64,000 bases of DNA from Marinilabilia rubra. Lineage in GTDB: Bacteria; Bacteroidota; Bacteroidia; Bacteroidales; Marinilabiliaceae. The DNA lies in assembly GCF_003121985.1 (NCBI RefSeq), contig NZ_QEWP01000014.1, forward strand, positions 1 to 64,000, given 5' to 3'. The notes under the pieces are model-generated. The model made no database searches. It was not told where the DNA came from and was given only the letters and a program-made list of their open reading frames with translations. Positions 35,973 through 44,709 of this stretch are shown here, in pieces (position 1 is the stretch's first letter; each line of letters starts with the position of its first letter). The position numbers were made by a program, and so were the translations under genes.

Positions 35973-37010
35973 ATGAAAGAAATTTTAAGAAAATATATTA
36001 AAGGCGAATGTACAGCCGCCGAATTTAAAGAGGCTGTAAAAGCACTGGCAGGTTTTTCCGGACAGGGAGAGCTCAATGATTTTATGCATAAGCATTGGAG
36101 AGATATTCAAACTGAAGGTTTTTCAGGGGATAAAAACCGGTTTTCAAGAGTGCTGGATCAAATTCATCATCGCATAAATATTGAAGGTCCGGGACCTTCG
36201 CTGACTCGTCGTTTATATGCAGGTTTTGCGAAGGTTGCTGCAATTTTGATATTACCATTAATGATTGTTGCAGGGCTTTTCTTCTCAGAATATATAGGAG
36301 AGAAGTCAATAGCCATGACAACCATGTCTGCCCCTCCCGGAATTCAGAGTATTGTGGATTTGCCCGATGGCAGTAAGGTTTGGTTAAACTCTGAAAGTGA
36401 GATAACCTTTCCTTCCTCATTTCAAGGTGTTGAAAAAAGGGAGGTTCAGTTAAAGGGCGAAGGTTATTTTGTGGTGGCCTCAAACAAAACAAAACCTTTC
36501 ATTGTGTCTACCGAAACAGGTCTGGGGGTTCAGGTTACCGGAACCGAATATAATGTTTCTGCCTATTCCAACGATCCGGATGTTTCAGTTACATTGGTTG
36601 AAGGAAGTGTGCAAATACTGGACATAAAAAGTGATGAGCAAAAAGTTGTATCTGAGTTAAAACCAGGGCAGGTGGCCAGGTTGGAAAAAAAATCAGGTGC
36701 TTTCAATATCTCCGGGGTAGAGAACCTGGCACCTTATATCAGCTGGAAAGAAGGAAAACTGGTATTTATCAACGAACCTTTAACTTCTGTATTACGACAG
36801 ATGGAACGCAAATACAACGTGAAATATCAGGTTGAAGATGAGGTCTTGCTCGACTATCGAATTACCGGAACATTTTTGAATGAGACTCTGGATGAGTTCC
36901 TAAAACTTATAGCTACATCTTCTCCCATAGAATATGAAGTGTGCAGACCAGAGAAAGGAACAGATAACATCTTTGAAAAACGGGTGGTGAAACTCACCAG
37001 TAAAAAATAA
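35973..37010 (+). CDS. FecR-family anti-sigma factor
   Basis: This is a 345-residue inner-membrane protein. A short cytoplasmic N-terminal part (about 1-85) binds the ECF sigma factor. One helix (about 88-106, AAILILPLMIVAGLFF) leads to the periplasmic FecR domain with LPDGSKVWLNSESEITFP and the GEGYFVV block. The C-terminal domain (ITGTFLNETLDEFLKLI) contacts the STN domain of the SusC partner. It relays substrate detection at the outer membrane to the sigma factor at 34694. The SusC gene follows after 84 bp containing two hairpins. Confidence 0.95.
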   Translation: MKEILRKYIKGECTAAEFKEAVKALAGFSGQGELNDFMHKHWRDIQTEGFSGDKNRFSRVLDQIHHRINIEGPGPSLTRRLYAGFAKVAAILILPLMIVAGLFFSEYIGEKSIAMTTMSAPPGIQSIVDLPDGSKVWLNSESEITFPSSFQGVEKREVQLKGEGYFVVASNKTKPFIVSTETGLGVQVTGTEYNVSAYSNDPDVSVTLVEGSVQILDIKSDEQKVVSELKPGQVARLEKKSGAFNISGVENLAPYISWKEGKLVFINEPLTSVLRQMERKYNVKYQVEDEVLLDYRITGTFLNETLDEFLKLIATSSPIEYEVCRPEKGTDNIFEKRVVKLTSKK

Positions 37011-37012
37011 AA

Positions 37013-37065
37013 CAGGAAAGTGTTGCAGCACTTTCCTGTAATTAGTACCTGTTTGCAGACAGGTA
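37013..37065 (+). promoter_or_regulatory. Twin hairpins with identical TTGCAG loops upstream of susC
   Basis: CAGGAAAGTG (37013-37022) and CACTTTCCTG (37029-37038) pair perfectly around the loop TTGCAG. TACCTGT (37046-37052) and ACAGGTA (37059-37065) pair around the same loop TTGCAG. They lie right after the FecR stop codon and 30 bp before the susC ATG. No poly-T tract follows, so they are more like mRNA-processing or attenuation structures than terminators. Confidence 0.6.
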
Positions 37066-37094
37066 AATGTTTAATAGTAAAACAGTTCAAATTT

Positions 37095-40000
37095 ATGAAA
37101 AATTATCGTGAATGGCGAAGAAACTTTGCAGGGTTTCTGCCGCGAAAACTAATGTTGATTATGAGGTTAACAATTGGTTTAGTTTTATTGGTGAGCTTTC
37201 AGGCTATAGCTTCTGGTTCCTATGCTCAGGATGCCAGGGTGAGCCTTAAAATGAAAAATGCTCGTGTGAAAGAGGTTTTGCAGGAGATCGAAAAGTCTTC
37301 TGAATTTTTCTTTGTTTACAACAATCGCTTGATTGATGTTGAGAAAGAGGTGGATGTTGAGGCAAACAGTGAGGAGATCCGTGTTATTCTGGATCAAATC
37401 TTTAACGAAGAAGCAGTCTCTTATACGGTCATGGGTAAGCAGATCGTTTTGTCTCCTTCGGAAATGGTGATTGGGAATTTGCCGGGAGTACCCCAGGAAA
37501 AGAGAGTATCCGGGACGGTAAAAGATCAAAAGGGAGAGCCTATCCCGGGTGTAACTGTAATGGTAGAAGGAACAACCAATGGAACTATTACCGGATCGGA
37601 TGGGAATTTTTCCCTGGATGTGAGTGAAGCTGCCAATGAGTTGGTGTTTTCTTTTATTGGTATGGAACCCCGAAAAATAGAGATTGGGAATAAAGATTTC
37701 TTTAATGTAGTAATGAAGCAGCAGATTCTGGACCTTGATGAAGTTGTAGTTGTGGGATATGGCACCAAGAAAAAAGCCAATTTAACAGGTTCTGTTGCCA
37801 CAGTCGATGGTGAGGAATTGACAAAAAGAACAGTGCCGGATACCAGGCTTGCACTCCAGGGAGCCACTAGTGGCGTTACTGTCATTGATAGAGGGGGGGC
37901 ACCTGGATCTGAAGATGTATCCATCAAGATTCGCGGAAATACATCCCTCTCGGCGGGAAGTAATCCTTTGGTTTTGGTCGATGGTATTGAGATGCCCATA
38001 AGTGAGGTGAACCCTGCGGATATAGAGAGTATGTCTATCCTGAAAGATGCTGCTTCCTCTGCCATTTATGGTGCTCGTGCAGCAAATGGAGTGGTTTTAA
38101 TTACAACAAAGCGTGGAAAAGAGGGAGCGTTTACAGTCAATTATGATGGTCACATGGGGTGGCAGACTCCGGCAACGCTTCCCGAATTGGTTGGAGCCGG
38201 TGATTACCTGAATCTTGTTAATGAAGCTCTTGAAAATGCAGGACAGAATCCTAAATATTCTGAGGAATATATTCAAAATACTGTTGCAGGGAATGATCCA
38301 ATTAAGTATCCGTATACTAATTTATTTGAGGAATTGTTCAATACAGCACCAATGCAAAAACATTCTTTGAGAATTAGTGGGGGTAAGGAAAATGCAAATA
38401 TAGCGTTTTCGGTTAATTATCTTGACCAGGATGGAATGATGAAGAATGTCAATAGTAAACGGTATGGGATGAGGTTGAACACAGATCTTTCGGCAAATGA
38501 GAATTTGAATTTTCGGGCTGATATTAGTTTTAACCGCCGGGATAACAAACGGCCTTCTCGTTTGGGAGACGCCATTTCTGACATTGTAGGTTCTTCACCA
38601 GTACTAGTCCCCAAATATCCCAGCGGTCTGTATGGCTTGAATAAAGACAATAATAGTGCTTTGGCAGATCTTGAAGTTGGGGGGAGTTATGAAGATCAGT
38701 ATGAAACGCTTAATATCAAGACAGGGGCTGACTTTGAAATTACTCCAGGACTTAAGCTGACTTCAGATTTTTCCTATAAAAGTATAAACAACCGGAACTA
38801 TACATTTAGAGCAGAATATAAATTTTATGATCCTTTTGATGAGGACAGGCTGGTGACTGAGTGGTACCCGAGTGATCTGGATGATAGCCGTTGGATGACC
38901 CGCGAAACTAATTTTAAAATGCTATTGGATTATGATAAATCATTTGAAGGTCACAATGTCCATGTTTTGGGTGGTTATGAGGCCATCGAGTCCAATTCAT
39001 ATTATTTGTGGGGGTCGCGCAAAAATATTTACAGCAATGACTATGCAGAGTTGAATACAGGTGATGCCGAGACCAAGGATAATAGTGGATATCGCGAAGA
39101 TTGGGCCTTACTTTCTTACTTTGGCAGGTTTAATTACAACTTTAAGCAGAAGTATTTACTTGAAGCCAATTTCAGGTATGATGGTTCCTCCCGGTTTGCT
39201 AAGGGAAATAAATGGGGGTTTTTCCCTTCTTTTTCTGCTGCCTGGCGTGTCTCGAAGGAAGGATTTATGAATGAACTGAGTTTTGTGGATAATCTGAAAT
39301 TCAGAGCTTCCTGGGGACAGTTAGGTAATCAAAATATTGGGCTTTACAGGTTTACCTCTCCTGTTTTTTCGGGATATGACTACAGTTTCAATGATAAGGA
39401 GGTAAGTGGATATTCTCAGTGGTATTATGCCAATACTGATGTTACCTGGGAAACTACCGAAATTACAGATATTGGATTTGACTTGACTTTATGGAATGGA
39501 AAATTTGATTTGGTTGCCGATTACTTTATTAAAGACACCAAGGATGTTTTGATGACACTCCCCATTTCCAATATGGTAGGTCTTGAAGCTTCAGAATCCA
39601 ACGCAGGTCAGATTCGCAATGAAGGCTGGGAAATAAGTGTTTCGCACAGAAATAAAATTGGGGAATTTGATTATTCTGTTGGTTTCAATATGTCTGATAT
39701 TCAAAATGAAGTAATCAGCTTGTCGGGAAAAGAAGCATCTATCAGTGGATGGACGATTTTAAAAGAAGGAGAGCCAGCATGGGCATTGTATGGCTATAAA
39801 TCTGACGGGCTTTTCCAATCTGAGGATGAAATAAACAATCATCCGACTCAACCTAATCAGTCCGATCTGAAGCCTGGAGATATTAAGTTAGTTGATTTAA
39901 ACGAGGATGGTGAGATTAATGATGAAGACAGAATCATTATAGGTAATACTCTTCCCCGCTATACTTTTGGAGGCGATCTCTATGCTGCCTACAAAGGATT

Positions 40001-40427
40001 TGATCTGAGTGCCACATTTCAGGGTGTTCTCAAGGCTGAAAACTATTTTTACGGAGCACCCAATGAAGGACCGAATTTTGAAATTTTCACCACTACACGT
40101 GCCCTGGATAGATGGACTCCTGAAAATCCGAATGCATCTTTCCCTCGCTTAGAGGCTGCATCCAATAAAAATAATTTTCTGTATAATGATTTCTGGGTAA
40201 GAGATGCTTCTTATATCCGCATGAAAAACCTTCAGATAGGTTATACACTGCCCGGTTCCATTCTTGAAAAGATTAAAGTGGATCGTTTGAGGCTATACCT
40301 CGGAGGTACTAATTTATTTACCATTACTGATGTTGAGTCGGGACTGGACCCGGAAACATACCAGGGACGCCCCAGCTATTATCCTCCGGTTTCAACCTAT
40401 ATTTTAGGTATGCAAATCAATTTTTAA
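37095..40427 (+). CDS. susC: SusC-like TonB-dependent receptor with N-terminal STN signalling domain
   Basis: This is a 1110-residue outer-membrane importer started at the ATG at 37095; the frame opens upstream, but that part is the hairpin leader. The long signal region ends SYAQ. An STN domain (about 50-120) that talks to FecR is followed by a carboxypeptidase-regulatory-like beta domain (VSGTVKDQKGEPIPGVTV). The plug carries VVVGYGTKKKANLTGSV and SSAIYGARAANGVVLITTK, and a 22-strand barrel ends in YILGMQINF. It imports glycan oligomers with SusD, using TonB energy. The STN domain ties it to the sigma/anti-sigma pair just upstream. Confidence 0.96.
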   Translation: MKNYREWRRNFAGFLPRKLMLIMRLTIGLVLLVSFQAIASGSYAQDARVSLKMKNARVKEVLQEIEKSSEFFFVYNNRLIDVEKEVDVEANSEEIRVILDQIFNEEAVSYTVMGKQIVLSPSEMVIGNLPGVPQEKRVSGTVKDQKGEPIPGVTVMVEGTTNGTITGSDGNFSLDVSEAANELVFSFIGMEPRKIEIGNKDFFNVVMKQQILDLDEVVVVGYGTKKKANLTGSVATVDGEELTKRTVPDTRLALQGATSGVTVIDRGGAPGSEDVSIKIRGNTSLSAGSNPLVLVDGIEMPISEVNPADIESMSILKDAASSAIYGARAANGVVLITTKRGKEGAFTVNYDGHMGWQTPATLPELVGAGDYLNLVNEALENAGQNPKYSEEYIQNTVAGNDPIKYPYTNLFEELFNTAPMQKHSLRISGGKENANIAFSVNYLDQDGMMKNVNSKRYGMRLNTDLSANENLNFRADISFNRRDNKRPSRLGDAISDIVGSSPVLVPKYPSGLYGLNKDNNSALADLEVGGSYEDQYETLNIKTGADFEITPGLKLTSDFSYKSINNRNYTFRAEYKFYDPFDEDRLVTEWYPSDLDDSRWMTRETNFKMLLDYDKSFEGHNVHVLGGYEAIESNSYYLWGSRKNIYSNDYAELNTGDAETKDNSGYREDWALLSYFGRFNYNFKQKYLLEANFRYDGSSRFAKGNKWGFFPSFSAAWRVSKEGFMNELSFVDNLKFRASWGQLGNQNIGLYRFTSPVFSGYDYSFNDKEVSGYSQWYYANTDVTWETTEITDIGFDLTLWNGKFDLVADYFIKDTKDVLMTLPISNMVGLEASESNAGQIRNEGWEISVSHRNKIGEFDYSVGFNMSDIQNEVISLSGKEASISGWTILKEGEPAWALYGYKSDGLFQSEDEINNHPTQPNQSDLKPGDIKLVDLNEDGEINDEDRIIIGNTLPRYTFGGDLYAAYKGFDLSATFQGVLKAENYFYGAPNEGPNFEIFTTTRALDRWTPENPNASFPRLEAASNKNNFLYNDFWVRDASYIRMKNLQIGYTLPGSILEKIKVDRLRLYLGGTNLFTITDVESGLDPETYQGRPSYYPPVSTYILGMQINF

Positions 40428-40454
40428 GCTATAAACACGATAAATTAGTTGAAA

Positions 40455-42137
40455 ATGAAAACAATAACAAGATATATTATAGCTTTTGCTTTTATTCTAA
40501 GCTTTACATATTGTAGCGATGATTTTTTGGAAAGAACTCCGAGTGATCAGGTTTCTTCAGCTACTTTTTTTGAGCAAACCAAAGATCTCGAGTATGCTTT
40601 GAATGCTGTTTATGACCTTATCGGTTTTAATAGCTGGAATGTGAGCTATGGAAGCGGCACTGATATGTTACGCGTTGAGATTATGACTGACAACGCAGTG
40701 GATCACCATTCATGGAATGCCGGTTACCAACTTGCGAATGGTACAGCTTCCGCTTATGACGGATATGTGGAATATAGATGGAGTGAGCGTTACAGAGGGA
40801 TTATGAGAGCCAATCGTTTGATAGAAGGTGCTGATGGCGTGGATGATATTGATCCGGACTATAAGGCCCGCTTGATTGCAGAAGCTACTTTTCTGAGAGC
40901 TTACTTCTATTGGGATTTGGTTTATTTATTTGGAGATGTTCCTTTTTTGACCGAAAGTGTTGATCCCGGGGAAATGGATCCGGTTGATGGGGACCAGGGT
41001 GACTTGAAGCCTTCACCCAAAAGCCAACGTGTAGATAAAAACGCTATACTTGATCAATTGTTGATCGATTTGGATCAAGCGATTGCAGATTTGCCTGACA
41101 GCTATAACGAAGACAATAGAGGTCGAATTACCAAAGGTGCAGCTCTTACTTTAAAAGGCAGAATTTTACTTATGCAGGAAAAGTGGGAAGAAGCAGCAGC
41201 AGCAGCTAAAGATGTAATAGACTCTGATGTATATAGTTTATTTCCTGAATATGCAAATTTATTTGATTACAAAGGAGTTGACTGCAATGAGGTCATTTTC
41301 GACATTCAGGTAATGAAAGATGTGGATGAAGGAGAATTTTGGTTGGCAAATTATGGTCCCAATTCGGCAGGAGGGTGGAGCTGTTCGTGTCCGCTGCAAT
41401 CCATGGTGAATGCTTATGAAACCATTGATGGTAAGACGATTAATGACCCCACCTCTATTTATGATCCGGAGAATCCTTATGAAAACAGAGATCCTAGGTT
41501 GCATCATTCAATCTTATATCCAGGACGTGAATGGCAGGGAGGTGTATATAATACCATTCCCGGTGCTTCATATCCAGGTGAAGAAATAGTACCTGGTGAT
41601 GATCTTACCGATGGAACCGGTGGTCAATGGAATAAAACCGCAACCGGTTATAATTGGCTTAAATATATTTCTCAGGATGATATTGAAACGTCTAATTACT
41701 GGGATAGCTCGATTCAGTATATGTTAATGCGTTATGCAGAGGTGTTATTAATGTATGCAGAAGCTAAAATTGAAGCCAATGATATTGACCAATCCGTATA
41801 TGATGCCATTAACGAAGTGCGTCAGCGTCCCGATGTGAATATGCCTCCTGTTTCTTCCGGGAAATCTCAGAGTGAATTGAGAGAAATAGTTCGGCGTGAA
41901 CGCAGAGTTGAACTGGCATTTGAAGGTATTCGATTGTTTGATATCCGCCGTTGGGAGATTGCTGAAAATGTAATGCCCGGAGAGGCCGAAGGGCTGACCT
42001 ACATTGATTCTGAATCAGGCGAAGAAGTGACCCTTTCCGGAGGAGAGCGGATTTTTGACCCGGAAAAACATTATTTATGGCCAATACCTCAGGCAGAGAT
42101 TGATCTGTCGCAAATAAGTCAAAATAAAGGATGGTAA
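40455..42137 (+). CDS. susD: SusD-like glycan-binding lipoprotein
   Basis: This is a 560-residue surface lipoprotein (Cys20 in SFTYC) started at the ATG at 40455; a TTG six bases upstream is unlikely. DDFLERTPSDQVSSATFF is the typical SusD N-terminus, followed by TPR-like helices (LIAEATFLRAYFYWDLVYLFG). The C-terminus has RRERRVELAFEGIRLFDIRRW and HYLWPIP. It captures glycan at the cell surface and forms the lid of the SusC channel. It begins 27 bp after susC and ends just before a strong terminator, so the core sigma-independent unit is susC-susD. Confidence 0.96.
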   Translation: MKTITRYIIAFAFILSFTYCSDDFLERTPSDQVSSATFFEQTKDLEYALNAVYDLIGFNSWNVSYGSGTDMLRVEIMTDNAVDHHSWNAGYQLANGTASAYDGYVEYRWSERYRGIMRANRLIEGADGVDDIDPDYKARLIAEATFLRAYFYWDLVYLFGDVPFLTESVDPGEMDPVDGDQGDLKPSPKSQRVDKNAILDQLLIDLDQAIADLPDSYNEDNRGRITKGAALTLKGRILLMQEKWEEAAAAAKDVIDSDVYSLFPEYANLFDYKGVDCNEVIFDIQVMKDVDEGEFWLANYGPNSAGGWSCSCPLQSMVNAYETIDGKTINDPTSIYDPENPYENRDPRLHHSILYPGREWQGGVYNTIPGASYPGEEIVPGDDLTDGTGGQWNKTATGYNWLKYISQDDIETSNYWDSSIQYMLMRYAEVLLMYAEAKIEANDIDQSVYDAINEVRQRPDVNMPPVSSGKSQSELREIVRRERRVELAFEGIRLFDIRRWEIAENVMPGEAEGLTYIDSESGEEVTLSGGERIFDPEKHYLWPIPQAEIDLSQISQNKGW

Positions 42138-42143
42138 AAGAAT

Positions 42144-42180
42144 CTTTCTTACGGGGCAGTTGAATGGTCCCGTAAGAAAG
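42144..42180 (+). terminator. Intrinsic terminator after susD
   Basis: CTTTCTTACGGG (42144-42155) and CCCGTAAGAAAG (42169-42180) form a perfect 12-bp stem with a 13-base loop, followed by six T. It sits 6 bp after the susD stop codon. As is common in such loci, it may reduce expression of downstream enzymes relative to susCD. Confidence 0.9.
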
Positions 42181-42248
42181 TTTTTTATGGTTTAAACGAG
42201 ACAAGTGTTTAGAAATTAAGGGTTGATATTGTGTTAAGAGATTGTAAT

Positions 42249-44630
42249 ATGAAAGGATATATATTATTATTGGTGTGTTTTTTTCTGGGTATCGTTAATA
42301 CGGCCGGGCAAAAGAGTGTTTACCCCGGTGCCGATGAAAACACACCATCAAAGGCTCAATATTTTAGTTGGATAAACAATACCAATGAGGGGGCCACAGC
42401 GGAACAGACTAAGATAAATCTTGCTTTTTTTGAGTGGTTAAAGCAAGAGTATGGTATGCAGTTAGATATTTATGCTTTGGATGCGGGAGCCATAGATGGG
42501 AAACGGTTTTATGGCAGCATTTATTCAGATAGATTTAAAAAGCAATTTCCCAACGGTTTTGAGCCCATTTATAAGCAAGCGAAATCGATGGGTGTTAGAT
42601 TAGGTGTTTGGGGGGGGGCTGATGGTTTTGGAAATACTCCTGAAGAGGAACAGGCACGCATTGATGAGATGGTGAAGCTTTGCAGGGATTATGATTTTGC
42701 ACTGTTTAAGTTTGATGCAGTATGTGGCCCGCTTCGTCCCGAAAAAGAAGATGCTTTTATCAAAATGATGGAAAAGTGTCGCAAATACAGTCCTGATTTG
42801 ATACTATTAAACCATCGTTTGGGACTGGATAAAGGTAAACCTTATGCTACTACTTTTTTGTGGGAGGGATACGAGACCTATATTGATGTGTTTATGACCA
42901 ATAACAGTACAGCGCCTCACCACAGAGCCGGGGCTTTGTCTAGGGGATTGCCTCCGGAATTGAAGCGACTTACTGAGGATCATGGTGTTTGTTTATCTTC
43001 TTGTCTCGATTTTTGGGAAGATGACCTTGTTCTCCAGGCTTTTAACCGATCGCTTATTCTATCTCCCGAATTGTATGGTAATCCCTGGTTGCTTCGGGAT
43101 GATGAATTCTCACAATTAGCCCGTTTTTTCAATCTTCATAAAAAATATGGGGATATTCTTGTTAATGCTAAAACATTACCCAAATCCTATGGGCCGCATG
43201 CAGTTGCAAGGGGAGACGAAGAAACAAGATTCATCACATTAAGGAATCTTGGCTGGAATGATACGAGTTATGTTGTTAATTTGAATAACGAATTAGGATT
43301 ATCAGCCGGTGAAAAAGTGACACTTCTTCAACTCCATCCTTCTGAGAAGGTTTTAGGGGCGTTTAATTTTGGAGAAAAAGTTGAAGTTACGGTTGATCCT
43401 TTCAGAGCTTGTATGCTCCTGGCAACAACAGCTCAACCAGATGAACCATTGGTTAATGGGGTTGATTATAAGGTGATTCGTGATATCGAAGGGGAGCCGG
43501 TTGAAATTAAATTATTGGGAATGCCTGGTGAGAAAGCCCGGATAAGGCTACCTCAAAATCATAAGTATAGTAAGGTTTTGCTTAATGGGCGTTCCGACAC
43601 AAGACTGGTTAAGGGAAAAACGGTAAAAGTAAATTTTGAAGGAAAAGAGCTTAAAAAAGACCCTCATCGAAAATTGGCTGAAATGAAACCGGTAAGTAAA
43701 ACTGGAAGCGAAGAAGCATTTTATGAAGCTACTGTTTTTGCAGCCGACAATAATGCACTTGAAGTGCGTTCACTAAAACGTTCCGGTAAAACAGATATTC
43801 CGGCTGTAAAGGCTGCCCGCAACGCTTTCTTTAATCAGGAAACTTTCGTTGAAAGAGGAATTTGGGATAAAAATTTGTTCGATGGAGATATGACAACAGG
43901 TTTTTGGCCTTCGGAAAAATATAAAATAGATCAACGTGTAAAAGGAGGAGGTTTTCGCCTTGATTTGGGAAAAGTAATGTATCTGGATGAGCTGATTATT
44001 CATGTGCCGGATGATTTCTCCTTACAACCTCTTTTGAGAGGCGAGGGGAATTATGTTGAAGTCTCTTCAGATTTACAGGAATGGAAACAGTTAACTTACA
44101 TTGCCGGTCAGGAAATGAAGATCAGACTGGAAGAGCCGGTTCGGTATTTTCGCTTTAAGGATTTCCCTCAGCGGATTGTTGAAATCGAAGGTTTAAAAAA
44201 CGGAGTAAAAGTGAACAATGACTCCTGGCGGGCTTCAAATCTTTTTGCCCATCCTGATAATATGGAGGTGCAAAGAGTTTGGTCAGCCTCGTTTGAACTA
44301 GATGAAATTGCCCCCAATAGCTACATGTGTGTTGCACTGAAGGGGAAGCATGGCGTCGAAGGGGCTTATGCAGCTGCTCGTATTGGAGGTGAATTGGTGG
44401 GTGCACCTGACCGGGCTGTTTCTTATCCATCCAATACATGGGAGTATGTTAACGCCCGACGAGATGAAAATTATACTTACTACATTCCTGTTGATCAAGA
44501 AGATGTGGGGAAGAAGATTGAAGTGTTTGTTATGGGATACGACAAGGAAAATCTTCAATTTTCTCCTGAAGTCTGGATCTCTTCCTATCCGGTTCCATCT
44601 AAATCTCTCAAGCTTGAGCTGATAAAATAA
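42249..44630 (+). CDS. Secreted clan GH-D-like glycosidase with discoidin-like C-terminal module
   Basis: This is a 793-residue protein started at the ATG at 42249, with signal peptide ending NTAGQ. The N-terminal TIM-barrel (about 30-330) has LFKFDAVCG, in which Asp156 fits the nucleophile of GH27/GH36-type alpha-galactosidases (K-x-D). SPELYGNPWLLRDD later in the barrel also resembles that clan. An all-beta domain follows, then a discoidin/F5-8C-like module (about 540-650, NLFDGDMTTGFW, YVEVSSDLQEWKQL). It does not match a family I can name with certainty, so it may be a divergent or unclassified family. Its position between SusD and a GH97 favours an alpha-galactoside target. Confidence 0.75.
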   Translation: MKGYILLLVCFFLGIVNTAGQKSVYPGADENTPSKAQYFSWINNTNEGATAEQTKINLAFFEWLKQEYGMQLDIYALDAGAIDGKRFYGSIYSDRFKKQFPNGFEPIYKQAKSMGVRLGVWGGADGFGNTPEEEQARIDEMVKLCRDYDFALFKFDAVCGPLRPEKEDAFIKMMEKCRKYSPDLILLNHRLGLDKGKPYATTFLWEGYETYIDVFMTNNSTAPHHRAGALSRGLPPELKRLTEDHGVCLSSCLDFWEDDLVLQAFNRSLILSPELYGNPWLLRDDEFSQLARFFNLHKKYGDILVNAKTLPKSYGPHAVARGDEETRFITLRNLGWNDTSYVVNLNNELGLSAGEKVTLLQLHPSEKVLGAFNFGEKVEVTVDPFRACMLLATTAQPDEPLVNGVDYKVIRDIEGEPVEIKLLGMPGEKARIRLPQNHKYSKVLLNGRSDTRLVKGKTVKVNFEGKELKKDPHRKLAEMKPVSKTGSEEAFYEATVFAADNNALEVRSLKRSGKTDIPAVKAARNAFFNQETFVERGIWDKNLFDGDMTTGFWPSEKYKIDQRVKGGGFRLDLGKVMYLDELIIHVPDDFSLQPLLRGEGNYVEVSSDLQEWKQLTYIAGQEMKIRLEEPVRYFRFKDFPQRIVEIEGLKNGVKVNNDSWRASNLFAHPDNMEVQRVWSASFELDEIAPNSYMCVALKGKHGVEGAYAAARIGGELVGAPDRAVSYPSNTWEYVNARRDENYTYYIPVDQEDVGKKIEVFVMGYDKENLQFSPEVWISSYPVPSKSLKLELIK

Positions 44631-44654
44631 AAGTAGAAACCATAGTTGATATTT

Positions 44655-44673
44655 GAGCCGGGTTTTTCCCGGT
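44655..44673 (+). terminator. Weak hairpin between GH-D-like and GH97 genes
   Basis: GCCGGG and CCCGGT pair around a TTTTT loop, followed by TTTGG. It is short and could attenuate but not fully stop transcription between the two glycosidase genes. Confidence 0.35.
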
Positions 44674-44709
44674 TTGGAGATTGGTATGTCTAATTTTAAT
44701 TAAAGAGAT

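Noticed and set aside
37020-37094. Upstream GTG start extending susC by 25 residues
   Set aside because: The extension is the translated twin-hairpin leader; the ATG at 37095 gives a normal SusC start.
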